From contig JAILRO010000023.1 of the NCBI GenBank assembly GCA_024698145.1, positions 1 through 64,000 of the forward strand: a stretch of 64,000 nucleotides of DNA. The letters are read 5' to 3'. Below the pieces are notes generated by a model. The model saw only the letters and a list, made by a program, of their open reading frames with translations. It was not told where the DNA came from and made no database searches. Source of the stretch: Lachnospiraceae bacterium (GTDB lineage: Bacteria; Bacillota; Clostridia; Lachnospirales; Lachnospiraceae). Positions within the stretch are counted from its first letter, which is position 1, and each line of letters opens with the position of its first letter. Positions 54,567-63,885 of this stretch are shown here, piece by piece. A program made the translations under genes and the position numbers.

Positions 54567-57500
54567 ATGAGAAAAATCGCAGGATTTAAGAAAAGAATTA
54601 CGGCTTGTTTTATGGCATTTGTTATGGTGGCAGGCGGTGTTTGTGTGCCACAGAAAAGTGTAAGTGCTGAGCCCGTCCGGAGCAGTACAAGTGAAGAGGT
54701 AACTGCGCAGGTTGAAAAATTAAAAGGTAACTCAGATTGGTCGGAATACAATTATTCTGTAACAAACGGTACGGACAGTGCTATAAGTGGAATAAAGATC
54801 AAAGTACCATTTACAGGAACAGTTGATAATCTGAAATCCTGGGGATGTTCCGCATCTAAAAGCGGTTCGGATATTATAATAAGTTATACTGCTGTACTTA
54901 ATGCAGGACAAACTTACTCTTGTATACGCAGTGATGATATAAAATTTGGTTTTGGAGGAGGAGCTACACTTGGTTCTCCGACAGTAGAGTTTGTGTACGG
55001 TACCGAAGGTGGGGGAGAAACGTCAAGCGGAGAACTTAAATATGAGCTTACCGGAAAGACAAAAACAGTTGCAGCTACAGATACCCCTGTTGGAAAACAC
55101 GGCAAACTCAGACTCGCAGATGTAACAGGATATGACGCACCTATTATTGTTGATAAGAATGGTACACCATTTCAGTTAAGAGGCGCAAGCAGTCATGGTA
55201 TTCAGTGGGATGTAGGATATAACTATGTAAATAAAGGCGCGTACCAGAGCCTTCGTGATGAGTGGGGAGTTAATATGGTTCGCCTTGCTGCATATGTTAC
55301 GCAAAATGGTTATACAGCAGGTGCTAAGGATAGCATGGATACGGTTATCCAGAGAGGTGTTCAGGCAGCTACAGACCTTGGAATGTATGTAATTGTTGAT
55401 TGGCATATTCATGCAGAAAATCCTCACACAACCAAGGCAGATGCAAAAGCGTTTTTTACAAAATATGCAACAATGTATAAGGATTACAACAATGTAATCT
55501 TTGAGATTTGTAATGAGCCGACAGGAGTTGAATGGTATAACGGAAATGGTAGTGATCTATACACCTATTGTAAGGAAATTGCAAAGGTTATAAGAGATTG
55601 TGGAAGCGATGCATTAATAGTATGTGGAACGAATACATGGTCACAGGATGTAGACGACGTTGTCAAAAAGCCTTTAAAGAGTGACGGATTTGAAAATATT
55701 CTTTATACATTCCATTTTTATTCCGGAAGTCATTATGAAGACAAAATGAAAAAGGTAGAAACAGCAATTAAAGCTCAAACACCAATATTTGTTACAGAGT
55801 TTGGTGTGTGTGATGCAAGCGGAAACGGAAGTTTTGACACTGCTAATGCGGATAAATGGATTAATCTTTTTGACGAAAACGGTGTAAGTTATTGTTGTTG
55901 GAGTTTGTGTAATAAGGATGAATCTGCTTCGTATCTAAAATCATCATGCTCTAAGAAAGAAGGCGGATGGGTAGAGGCAGACTTGGCAACAACGGCTATA
56001 TGGTTGGTCAATACATATCGAGCACATCAGGATGCTGAAAATGGAACCAGTACAACAGTAGGAGATTTTACACTTAGTGTTTCTCCGGAAAACGGAGTAA
56101 TTCCGAATGTAGAGGAAATGTATGAGGATCCGGGTAAGCTGACAATAACTATTGAAAACACAGGCAACAAGACATTAGAGGGATTGGTTGTTTCGTTTGG
56201 AAAAGGATCTAATACCGACTTTGAAGTAGTTAAAACTCTAAGTAGTACAACACTTGCGTCGGGAAAAAGTGATACAGTTGAAATATCATTAAAGGCCGGA
56301 AAAAGTGCGAAAAAATACACAGATTCCGTTATTGTAAAAAGTGGTTCACTTATAAAAAGCTGTAATATTTCTCAGACTGTTGCAGCGAAAACAGTGCAAT
56401 TAGAGATTTGTGAGATTGATGTAAGCAAGCTTCCGGGCGGATCTAATTACACTGATAACACATATCTTAATTCGTTGGATTTGACCTTGAATAATGGTGA
56501 GCTTACTCTCAAAACAGGGCATGATTACAAAATAGTTGGAGTTAACAGTGAAATTGAAATAAGTCTTAAGAAGGACGCCAATTCAAACAGCGAAAAAATA
56601 ACAATGGAAGCTGCAACAATAAAAGGATTAGACGCTGAGGTTGCGGTAGAGATTAAGGGAAGTACTACTGTCACAGGTAATATTAATGCTTCGTATCTGT
56701 TATTGGATGCAAATACCGGAGAGGTGAAGGTTGGAGGTTATCTTGATGCCGGAAATGTGGACATTACATCAGGAAATGTGACTGTAGATACCGGAATAAA
56801 ATCATCCGGCACAGTAAGAGTATCCGGCGGTACAGTAACTACAAAAGGTGGCTCGAATAATAATGCTGCAATTGAAGCAAAAAATGTTGAGCTTAGAGGA
56901 GGAGAAGTAACAGCTTATGGCGGCACAGGTGCATCGGTGGTCAGTGCAACAGAGGCGGTTACAATTAAATCAAATGCCAAGATTTCTGTTTGTTCTACAA
57001 CAGGAGAGGCAGGAGAGGTTAAAGATGCTATCAGCAGCAAGTCGATAACGGTTGAAACAGGGGCAACAATCACTCCGGATGAAACATCCAAAACAGCGTT
57101 GTTTTCCATAACGCCTAAAAATGAGAGTGGTTTGGATGTTGATGTATTAAAGTATACCGGAGAAACTTCAAGTACTACGGAGCCCGGACAGGAACAACCC
57201 GGACAGGAACAGCATGGCGGTGGTGGAACACAAGGTAATGAAACACCTGCAAGTGGAGGCAACACACAGCCGGGTGGAAACAATCAGCAGATAGCACCTT
57301 CAGACACGGCTACACAGGACGATAGTGCACAGGATGGCAGTGCAGAAAACAAGACTGCAGCAAAAATAAAAATTAAAGCATCAAAAAAGACAGTCAAAGT
57401 TGGCAAGACTATCAAGCTTAAGGCAACACTTTCAACGAACAAGAAGTTTAAGAAATTTAGTTGGAAGTCATCAAACAAAAAGATTGCCAAGGTAAGTAAA

Positions 57501-57602
57501 AAGGGTGTCGTAAAAGGTATTAAAAAGGGTAAGACTAAAATAACAGTTACCGCACTTGATGGAAGCGGTACAAAAGCTACAATTAAGATTAAAGTAAAAT
57601 AA
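54567..57602 (+). CDS. Secreted multidomain GH5 cellulase with CBM2-like and Ig-like domains
   Basis: The 1011-residue enzyme has a signal peptide (1-34), a CBM2-like cellulose-binding domain (about 46-146), a GH5 catalytic domain (about 172-495; proton donor E317 in CNEPT, nucleophile E411 in VTEFG, H280/H282 near DWHIH), an immunoglobulin-like spacer (about 508-610), a repetitive glycine/threonine/valine-rich beta-region (about 615-860) that resembles a stacked beta-solenoid, a Gly/Gln/Pro linker (about 875-930) and a basic BIG2 domain (about 937-1011). It cuts internal beta-1,4-glucan bonds. No dockerin or sortase motif is seen; the basic BIG2 end may bind the cell wall. Confidence 0.92.
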   Translation: MRKIAGFKKRITACFMAFVMVAGGVCVPQKSVSAEPVRSSTSEEVTAQVEKLKGNSDWSEYNYSVTNGTDSAISGIKIKVPFTGTVDNLKSWGCSASKSGSDIIISYTAVLNAGQTYSCIRSDDIKFGFGGGATLGSPTVEFVYGTEGGGETSSGELKYELTGKTKTVAATDTPVGKHGKLRLADVTGYDAPIIVDKNGTPFQLRGASSHGIQWDVGYNYVNKGAYQSLRDEWGVNMVRLAAYVTQNGYTAGAKDSMDTVIQRGVQAATDLGMYVIVDWHIHAENPHTTKADAKAFFTKYATMYKDYNNVIFEICNEPTGVEWYNGNGSDLYTYCKEIAKVIRDCGSDALIVCGTNTWSQDVDDVVKKPLKSDGFENILYTFHFYSGSHYEDKMKKVETAIKAQTPIFVTEFGVCDASGNGSFDTANADKWINLFDENGVSYCCWSLCNKDESASYLKSSCSKKEGGWVEADLATTAIWLVNTYRAHQDAENGTSTTVGDFTLSVSPENGVIPNVEEMYEDPGKLTITIENTGNKTLEGLVVSFGKGSNTDFEVVKTLSSTTLASGKSDTVEISLKAGKSAKKYTDSVIVKSGSLIKSCNISQTVAAKTVQLEICEIDVSKLPGGSNYTDNTYLNSLDLTLNNGELTLKTGHDYKIVGVNSEIEISLKKDANSNSEKITMEAATIKGLDAEVAVEIKGSTTVTGNINASYLLLDANTGEVKVGGYLDAGNVDITSGNVTVDTGIKSSGTVRVSGGTVTTKGGSNNNAAIEAKNVELRGGEVTAYGGTGASVVSATEAVTIKSNAKISVCSTTGEAGEVKDAISSKSITVETGATITPDETSKTALFSITPKNESGLDVDVLKYTGETSSTTEPGQEQPGQEQHGGGGTQGNETPASGGNTQPGGNNQQIAPSDTATQDDSAQDGSAENKTAAKIKIKASKKTVKVGKTIKLKATLSTNKKFKKFSWKSSNKKIAKVSKKGVVKGIKKGKTKITVTALDGSGTKATIKIKVK

Positions 57603-57695
57603 AACTTTTTCAAAAATGCCAACCTATTGTAAGATGTTTGACAGACAAGCGAAGAATTATATTGTATAATAGAGAAAAGAGTTGGAGAGAACAAA

Positions 57696-58385
57696 ATGAA
57701 AATTGTATTGGTACATGGACAGAATCACAAGGGAAGTACATACAATATCGGACGTATGATAGCTGATAAAATAGGTGGAGAGATAACAGAGTTTTTTCTT
57801 CCAAAGGATCTGAATCATTTTTGTCATGGCTGCTATACATGTATAGATGATGACACAAAATGTCCGTATTATGAGGAAAAGAATAAGATTATGAAGGAAG
57901 TTGAGGCTGCGGATGTTTTGATCTTCACGACACCGACTTATTGCATGAGAGCTTCAGCACCAATGAAGAGTTTTATTGACTTAACATTTAACTATTGGAT
58001 GGCACACAGACCAAGAAAATGCATGTTTAGTAAACGTGCGATTGTTGTATCGACTGCAGCGGGAGCGGGCACAAAGACAGCGGTTAAGGATGTTGTCACG
58101 GCCTTGAATAACTGGGGAGTGTCTTGTGTAATTCCTTACGGCTTAAGTGTTCAGGCAATGAATTGGGAAGGCGTGTCAGACAAGAAAAAAGCAAAGATAG
58201 ATTCGGACACGACCAAGATTGCCAACAAGATTTCAAACATGAAAAAGGTTAAGACAGCATTTAAAACAAAGTTCATGTTTGGTCTTATGCGTATGATGCA
58301 GTTAAAGGACTTGGGTTCAAGCAAAGTTGAAAAGGAATACTGGGAGAATAACGGCTGGCTTGGCAAAGCAAGACCTTGGAAATAA
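57696..58385 (+). CDS. Flavodoxin-fold NAD(P)H-dependent oxidoreductase
   Basis: The 229-residue protein has an FMN-binding flavodoxin-like fold: VHGQNHKGSTYNI binds the phosphate, TPTYCMRASAPMKSFID is the second flavin loop, and CHGCYTC near residue 43 is the iron-sulfur-flavoprotein-like cysteine cluster. It reduces an unknown acceptor. A TATAAT at 57665-57670 lies upstream; TTGACA is 21 bp before it, too far for a standard promoter. Confidence 0.85.
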   Translation: MKIVLVHGQNHKGSTYNIGRMIADKIGGEITEFFLPKDLNHFCHGCYTCIDDDTKCPYYEEKNKIMKEVEAADVLIFTTPTYCMRASAPMKSFIDLTFNYWMAHRPRKCMFSKRAIVVSTAAGAGTKTAVKDVVTALNNWGVSCVIPYGLSVQAMNWEGVSDKKKAKIDSDTTKIANKISNMKKVKTAFKTKFMFGLMRMMQLKDLGSSKVEKEYWENNGWLGKARPWK

Positions 58386-58403
58386 TAAAGAGGGGGTTAT
58401 AAG

Positions 58404-59279
58404 ATGCAGGTAATATTGGAAAATGATACCTTGAAAGCAACGATTAATCATTTTGGGGCGGAGCTTTCAAGTCTTGTAAAAAAGGATAACGGTGCTGAGT
58501 ATTTGTGGAACGCAGATGAGAAGTTTTGGAAGCGTTCATCGCCCGTGCTTTTCCCGTTTGTTGGAAGCCTTAAAAATAAGGAGTTCATTTACGAGGGAAA
58601 AACATACTCTATGGGACAGCATGGTTTTGCGAGAGACATGGATTTCTCGTTGGTATCTAATGACGGAACGGAGGCATGGTTCTCGTTGTCATCTGACGAT
58701 TCGACCTATGAGAAATATCCTTTTGCATTTTCTTTAGAGATTGGATACAAGTTAATTGACAATAATTTGAAGGTTACGTGGCGCGTAGTAAATGAGGATG
58801 AAAAGGAGATGTATTTTTCAATTGGCGGACATCCTGCATTTATGTGCCCGATAGAAAACTGTGGAAAGCAGACGGATTACTTTATTGAATTTGATACTGA
58901 TAAAGACCTTATATATTCAAAGCTTTCGGATAACGGTCTTGTGTATAAGAAAGACGCTTTGCTTGCAACAAACGGTGGGAAGTTGCAGATAGATGAGCAT
59001 TTGTTTGACGAGGATGCGCTTGTTGTGGAGGGTAATCAGGCGCACGTCGTATCGCTTTGTAAACCGGACGGAGAGCGTTATCTTACCGTTAAGTTTGATG
59101 CACCGTTGTTTGGCTTGTGGTCACCTGCCGGCAAAGGGGCACCATTTATATGTATAGAACCATGGTATGGAAGATGTGACAGCGAGGAGTTTAATGGGGG
59201 ACTTGCTGACAGAGAATATGGAAATGAACTTAAACCGGGTGAGGAGTTTCTGGTTAGTTATGAAATAGTGGTTGAATAA
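58404..59279 (+). CDS. Aldose 1-epimerase family protein
   Basis: The 291-residue protein has the galactose-mutarotase-like all-beta fold of the YeaD/LacX branch: SSPVLFPFVGSLKN near residue 44, YSMGQHGFARD with the catalytic histidine near 72, GGHPAFMCP with the second near 145 and WYGRCD near 253. It probably interconverts sugar anomers. It lies 18 bp after the reductase gene and overlaps nothing. Confidence 0.9.
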   Translation: MQVILENDTLKATINHFGAELSSLVKKDNGAEYLWNADEKFWKRSSPVLFPFVGSLKNKEFIYEGKTYSMGQHGFARDMDFSLVSNDGTEAWFSLSSDDSTYEKYPFAFSLEIGYKLIDNNLKVTWRVVNEDEKEMYFSIGGHPAFMCPIENCGKQTDYFIEFDTDKDLIYSKLSDNGLVYKKDALLATNGGKLQIDEHLFDEDALVVEGNQAHVVSLCKPDGERYLTVKFDAPLFGLWSPAGKGAPFICIEPWYGRCDSEEFNGGLADREYGNELKPGEEFLVSYEIVVE

Positions 59280-59313
59280 ACCGGGAGAAGGTTTCATAAG
59301 AAAGGAGTTACTT

Positions 59314-61527
59314 ATGGATTTTTGGGGGTTCGTTGATTCGTTTTATTCACCTACATGCGTTGTTTCAGTAGACAAAACAGAAGATGGCGGATACAGCGAT
59401 ATTAGAATTATTGCGGGAAACAAAAAGTATCTTGAAATGATTGATATGAGAATGAGTGAGGAGGCTCCTGAGCAGAAGTGCTCGTTTGTTTCAGGTGCTT
59501 TGTATACGGAATATTTTCCGCAAAATCGTAGTTTTGAAGATGTGTGTTATCAGGCATCTGTAGAAAAAAAGGAGATCCACACATATGCACATTTAAGCAA
59601 TATAGATTTGTGGCTTGATCTTTATGTTATTCCGATTGACTACAACGAAGGTAATACTTTTTATTGTTATTACATAGCTACTGCATCAGGCAATGAGGAC
59701 GCTATTCTTAATAGGGTTGGCACTTCAGACACAGCTAATGATGTTCTCAAAACCTGTATTAAATTGCACAAGTCAGACAATCTCGAAGAAACGATGAAGG
59801 ATGTTATTGCAGAGATACGACAGATTTGTGATGCCGAAGGTTGTACCATTCTTTTGACGAATGATGAGGAGGCGGAGTGTTCGATTCTTGCCGCTGATTT
59901 CAGACCGGGTAGTGTAATCAAACAGGTTACAGAATTTGAACAATTTTATGATATTGCATCGTCGTGGAAAGCGATGCTGGGGGAAGAACTGGATTGTATT
60001 ATTATAAGCAATCAGTCTGACATGGATTATTACAGTAAGATAAACCGTCCGTGGTATGACACGCTTGTTGAAGCGGGAGTTGAAAGTGTTGTACTTTTCC
60101 CACTTCGTCAGGGTGGAGAGATTATCGGTTTTATATGGGCCACTAATTTCGATACGGACAAAACAATGCGTATCAAAGAGACGCTGGAGCTTACTACATA
60201 TTTTGTGTCATCGCATGTTGCAAGATACAAGGTCATTAGTCGTTTGAAGGAAATGAGTTATACGGATGCGCTTACTCGTTTACCAAACCGTTTTGCCTGT
60301 ACGGAATACATTTCTGAACTTATCATGAAAGACGAGAAGTTCACAGCGGTTGCCATAGATATCAATAATTTCAAGAGCATAAATGATACCTTGGGATTCG
60401 AGGGTGGTAATCAGGTACTTATTGAGGCAGCAAGACGTTGGAGCGAGATGTCCGATAACTATATTACACGTATAAGTGGAGACGAGTTTTTGCTTGTACT
60501 TCGTGACTATCAAACGGACGCACAAATCAAAAAAGAAATCAAGCGATACGTTGATGCACTCGATGAAATTATGACTGTTGAGGAGTGCGATATTTACGTG
60601 TCGGCAAGTTTTGGATATGCGGAATATCCTGTGGACGCAGATTCAACTGATGCGCTCATTTTGCATGCTACTGCTGCAATGAATGCTATCAAGAAAGCCA
60701 ATAGTGGCGATCATGTATTAAGATTCACCCCTGATTTGTTAAGGGATGAGCACATACTTGAGGTTGAGAATAAGATTAGAACAGCGCTTGAAAATGACAC
60801 CATATACTTCAACTTGCAACCACAGTATGATATGGATCACAACTTGCGTGGTTTTGAGGCTTTGGCGCGTATGAAGGATAGCGAAGGAAATATTATTAGC
60901 CCGGGCGAGTTCATTCCTGTTGCCGAGAAAGTTGGTTTGATTGACAGGGTTGATGGAACCGTGTTTAAGAAGGCGGGAATGTTCTTTGGCGAGTTGCTTC
61001 GAAAAACCGACGCTGATTTAACACTTAGTATTAATGCTTCAGTAAGGCATATGATGAAAAATGACTTTATCGATGAGATTAGAGCGTTGTTGGAAATGAG
61101 CGGGATTCCTGCAGAAAAGCTGGAGATAGAGATTACCGAATCAATAATAATCGATTCCGTTGATAAGGCGCTTCAGTGTATTGATGAGATAAAAAGTATG
61201 GGAATACAGATTGCGATAGACGATTTCGGAACCGGTTATTCTTCGTTAAGTTACCTTAACAGATTCCCTGCAAATCTTTTAAAGATTGATAAATCATTTA
61301 TTGATAAAATGAACACAAGTGACTCTTCGAGACAGTATGTTGCCGCTATCATCTCAATGGGACATATTATGGGCTTCGATGTAATATCGGAAGGTGTTGA
61401 AGACGATAGCCAGATTGAAACTCTTAGAAGTATCGGTTGTGATTATATCCAGGGATTTGTTTGGGGACGTCCGTTGTCCGTAGAGGATACAGAGAAACTG
61501 GTTAATGATATCATAAGTAAAGCATAA
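59314..61527 (+). CDS. GGDEF-EAL c-di-GMP enzyme with PAS- and GAF-like sensors
   Basis: The 737-residue soluble protein has an N-terminal PAS-like region (about 1-135), a GAF-like domain (about 155-320), GGDEF (about 325-470, active loop RISGDEF) and EAL (about 485-735; EALARM, NASVRHM, IEITES, DDFGTGYS, KIDKS, EGVED, IQGFVWGRP). Both catalytic sites look usable. The ATG at 59314 follows AAAGGAG by six bases. The first 320 residues resemble those of the next gene product along their length, so the two arose by tandem duplication with gain or loss of the EAL part. Confidence 0.93.
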   Translation: MDFWGFVDSFYSPTCVVSVDKTEDGGYSDIRIIAGNKKYLEMIDMRMSEEAPEQKCSFVSGALYTEYFPQNRSFEDVCYQASVEKKEIHTYAHLSNIDLWLDLYVIPIDYNEGNTFYCYYIATASGNEDAILNRVGTSDTANDVLKTCIKLHKSDNLEETMKDVIAEIRQICDAEGCTILLTNDEEAECSILAADFRPGSVIKQVTEFEQFYDIASSWKAMLGEELDCIIISNQSDMDYYSKINRPWYDTLVEAGVESVVLFPLRQGGEIIGFIWATNFDTDKTMRIKETLELTTYFVSSHVARYKVISRLKEMSYTDALTRLPNRFACTEYISELIMKDEKFTAVAIDINNFKSINDTLGFEGGNQVLIEAARRWSEMSDNYITRISGDEFLLVLRDYQTDAQIKKEIKRYVDALDEIMTVEECDIYVSASFGYAEYPVDADSTDALILHATAAMNAIKKANSGDHVLRFTPDLLRDEHILEVENKIRTALENDTIYFNLQPQYDMDHNLRGFEALARMKDSEGNIISPGEFIPVAEKVGLIDRVDGTVFKKAGMFFGELLRKTDADLTLSINASVRHMMKNDFIDEIRALLEMSGIPAEKLEIEITESIIIDSVDKALQCIDEIKSMGIQIAIDDFGTGYSSLSYLNRFPANLLKIDKSFIDKMNTSDSSRQYVAAIISMGHIMGFDVISEGVEDDSQIETLRSIGCDYIQGFVWGRPLSVEDTEKLVNDIISKA

Positions 61528-61561
61528 GTGTGTTGGAGATAAGTGTATTGGAGGTAACAAA

Positions 61562-62971
61562 ATGGACTTACAGAAGTTAGTCGATTGCTACGAACCCATG
61601 TCGTGCGTAATGTCTGTCCGGGTTTTTCCTGATGGACACTATGGTGATATACGTATTGTTTGTGGCAATAAGGCCTACGTAGAATCGATAGAAAATTCAG
61701 ATAACATATCATTTGCGGAAATGCTTGATAACAAGTTTGTTCCGAACTCACCTTACGAAAGATATATTCCTAAGGATCTTAATTTTGAGGATTCATGCTA
61801 TCGTTGCGCGGTTTTAAAGAAACCGTTTCATTCGTATATACACCCTGAAAGATACAGCTTTTGGGTAGATATATATATGATGCCGATAGCGGCGGATGAG
61901 GATGATACATATTACTTTGTGTACTCTCAGGAATTGACACCGGGCGTAAGTACAAAAAAATTGTCAAATGTTGACCCTGTTATTTCAGCAACGGTGCTTG
62001 AGACTTGTATAAAGCTTCGCGGAACAAATGATTTCAAACAAACAATGGATGAGATTATAAGCGACATACAAAAACAGTGTGAAGCTGATAAAATATGTTT
62101 GATTTTGACAGATATGCAAAGACGTACGTTTTCAATACTTAGTGAAGCAGCGGGTTCGGAGAAGGCCGATTATTCGGTGGAAGATTTTCTTCGCAAGAAA
62201 TATGCTAATTTCTTCGAAATTATTGAGACATGGGATGACACCATTGCGGGAAGTACCTGTCTGGTTATACAGAATGAAAGGGATATGGAAGTATTGCACG
62301 AGCGTAACCCTGTTTGGTGCGACTCTCTTAAAGAAGTAGATGTCGAAAGTATTGTGTTATACCCATTAAGATATAACAACGAGACATTGGGCTATATATG
62401 GGCGCTTAATTTCAATGTGGAAAATACCATGAGAATAAGAGCAACTCTTGAGAGCACATCGTATTTTATAGCATCGGAAATTGCTAATCACAAGCTGTTA
62501 AATGAGCTTAAGATTATGGGGTCTTATGATACGCTTACCGGTGTGAAGAACCGTAACGCGATGAATCAGAGGGTTGATCGTCTTATCAGTGGTCAGGACG
62601 AAGCATCGGATAATACCGCGGTGCTGTTTGTAGACCTTAATGGATTGAAGCAGACTAATGACAACAGTGGTCATGCCAACGGCGACAAGCTTTTGCAGAA
62701 AGCGGCGGAAATACTCAAAGAGGTATTTGATGGAAATGATATTTACCGTGCAGGCGGTGATGAGTTCATGGTGCTTGCAGGTGGCATTTCAGAAAACAGT
62801 CTCGAAAAGAAACTCAAAAAACTTGATTCTTACAGAAATGATTCTGATGTCAGCTTTGCTCTCGGATATTGTTATTCAGACAAGAATACAGATATTCGTC
62901 AGGCTATGAGTACAGCTGACAAGAGAATGTATGAGGATAAGAAAAACTATTACCGTAATCATACGTTTTGA
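61562..62971 (+). CDS. Diguanylate cyclase (GGDEF) with PAS- and GAF-like sensors
   Basis: The 469-residue protein shares sensor layout and sequence with the upstream protein (for example FPDGHYGDIRIVCGNKAYVE against DGGYSDIRIIAGNKKYLE, and VDVESIVLYPLRYNNETLGYIWALNF against VESVVLFPLRQGGEIIGFIWATNF). Its GGDEF domain (about 310-465) has DTLTGVKNRNAM and an intact RAGGDEF loop. An RxxD inhibitory site is not obvious. It lies 34 bp after its paralogue. Confidence 0.93.
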   Translation: MDLQKLVDCYEPMSCVMSVRVFPDGHYGDIRIVCGNKAYVESIENSDNISFAEMLDNKFVPNSPYERYIPKDLNFEDSCYRCAVLKKPFHSYIHPERYSFWVDIYMMPIAADEDDTYYFVYSQELTPGVSTKKLSNVDPVISATVLETCIKLRGTNDFKQTMDEIISDIQKQCEADKICLILTDMQRRTFSILSEAAGSEKADYSVEDFLRKKYANFFEIIETWDDTIAGSTCLVIQNERDMEVLHERNPVWCDSLKEVDVESIVLYPLRYNNETLGYIWALNFNVENTMRIRATLESTSYFIASEIANHKLLNELKIMGSYDTLTGVKNRNAMNQRVDRLISGQDEASDNTAVLFVDLNGLKQTNDNSGHANGDKLLQKAAEILKEVFDGNDIYRAGGDEFMVLAGGISENSLEKKLKKLDSYRNDSDVSFALGYCYSDKNTDIRQAMSTADKRMYEDKKNYYRNHTF

Positions 62972-62999
62972 TTGTTAAGATGAAAAAAGGAAGGATTTG

Positions 63000-63452
63000 G
63001 TGAAAACTATGAAAAATTATTTTAAGAAAAATTGGAAATTCCTTTTATTTGTCATGCTCGGAGGTTTGATTGGCGGATACTGTCTCGGAATCTACAGCTA
63101 TGATTCATTGTCGGAAGAAATGCTTGCATTACTTCAGGAACAAAATGCCACGAGAGAACTAATTGCGCTATCAACCATGATTCAATACGGTATCATTTTT
63201 GGAGTTGTGTTGGCAGCTATCGGTATTCTTTTATCTGAGAAAGTCCATTTGTGGAAATCTTTTAACCCCGACAAGAAGGCTATATTGATGACTTCGATTA
63301 CCCCTGTAATTCTTATACGTTGCTTTTTGTTCAACGGAGGACTGGGACTTGCTTTCGGACATTTGTACAGAAAATACGGAATTGGGTATGCTATGATTGC
63401 TCATGGAATGGCTCATTTGATATCCGATATTCTGATGATTATCTTTGTGTGA
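63000..63452 (+). CDS. CPBP-like membrane protein, probably internally deleted
   Basis: The roughly 150-residue protein has four hydrophobic segments and ends with GLAFGHLYRKYGIGYAMIAHGMAHLISD, the C-terminal half of CPBP (Abi/CAAX-like) intramembrane proteases. The catalytic EExxxR motif that should precede it is missing; ITPVILIRCFLF stands in its place. It is either an inactive remnant or a separate short family. The start may be GTG 63000 or ATG 63009; GGAAGGA lies just upstream. Confidence 0.6.
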   Translation: MKTMKNYFKKNWKFLLFVMLGGLIGGYCLGIYSYDSLSEEMLALLQEQNATRELIALSTMIQYGIIFGVVLAAIGILLSEKVHLWKSFNPDKKAILMTSITPVILIRCFLFNGGLGLAFGHLYRKYGIGYAMIAHGMAHLISDILMIIFV

Positions 63453-63503
63453 GCGCAAGTATGCTGTTCAAGGAATGCGACAAAAAAATGTCGGTTCAAA
63501 GAA

Positions 63504-63818
63504 GTGGAAATGTTTTTAAGGAATCTTTTGCTGAATGAGAAACACGAGCTTCACAATAGAGAAATGCATGTTAGTGGTAAATTTTTCTTGGGTCACGATG
63601 ACCCGATAAATGACCCAATAAATGACCCAATAAAATTAGATGAACGTCAGCTTCGAATAATTGAGCTTTTGCGAGAAGAGCCTGATTTGACACGTAAGGA
63701 GTTGGCTGTTCAATTAGAATGTTCAGATTCTACAATTAAGCGATGCCTGCAGTCTATGGTTGAAAAGGGTGTGCTCAAACGAATCGGATCAAATAAGAAG
63801 GCGAATGGATTATATTAG
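63504..63818 (+). pseudogene. C-terminal fragment of an AlbA-2/Fic-type transcriptional regulator
   Basis: The piece contains DPINDPINDPIKLDERQLRIIELLREEP and a winged helix (LTRKELAVQLECSDSTIKRCLQSMVEKGVLKRIG), which normally form the end of much longer ATP-binding (AAA_4/AlbA_2) regulators. The N-terminal domain is missing and the first 30 residues are unlike the family. A 12-bp unit (GACCCaATAAAT) repeats three times at 63600-63635. A short independent HTH protein is possible but no ribosome binding site is evident. Confidence 0.55.
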
Positions 63819-63885
63819 AAAAGAAGTAGTATAAACAAATGTATTTAACCGGATTACGGAGGATAATGATAAGGTCAGTCGAATA

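Noticed and set aside
59280-59313. Short leader before the GGDEF-EAL gene as a c-di-GMP riboswitch
   Set aside because: The gap is too short and no conserved GEMM-type motif is seen here or before the other c-di-GMP genes.
63600-63635. Three 12-bp tandem units as a possible CRISPR or iteron array
   Set aside because: They are in frame and encode the DPIN repeat usual near the end of this regulator family; no spacers are present.
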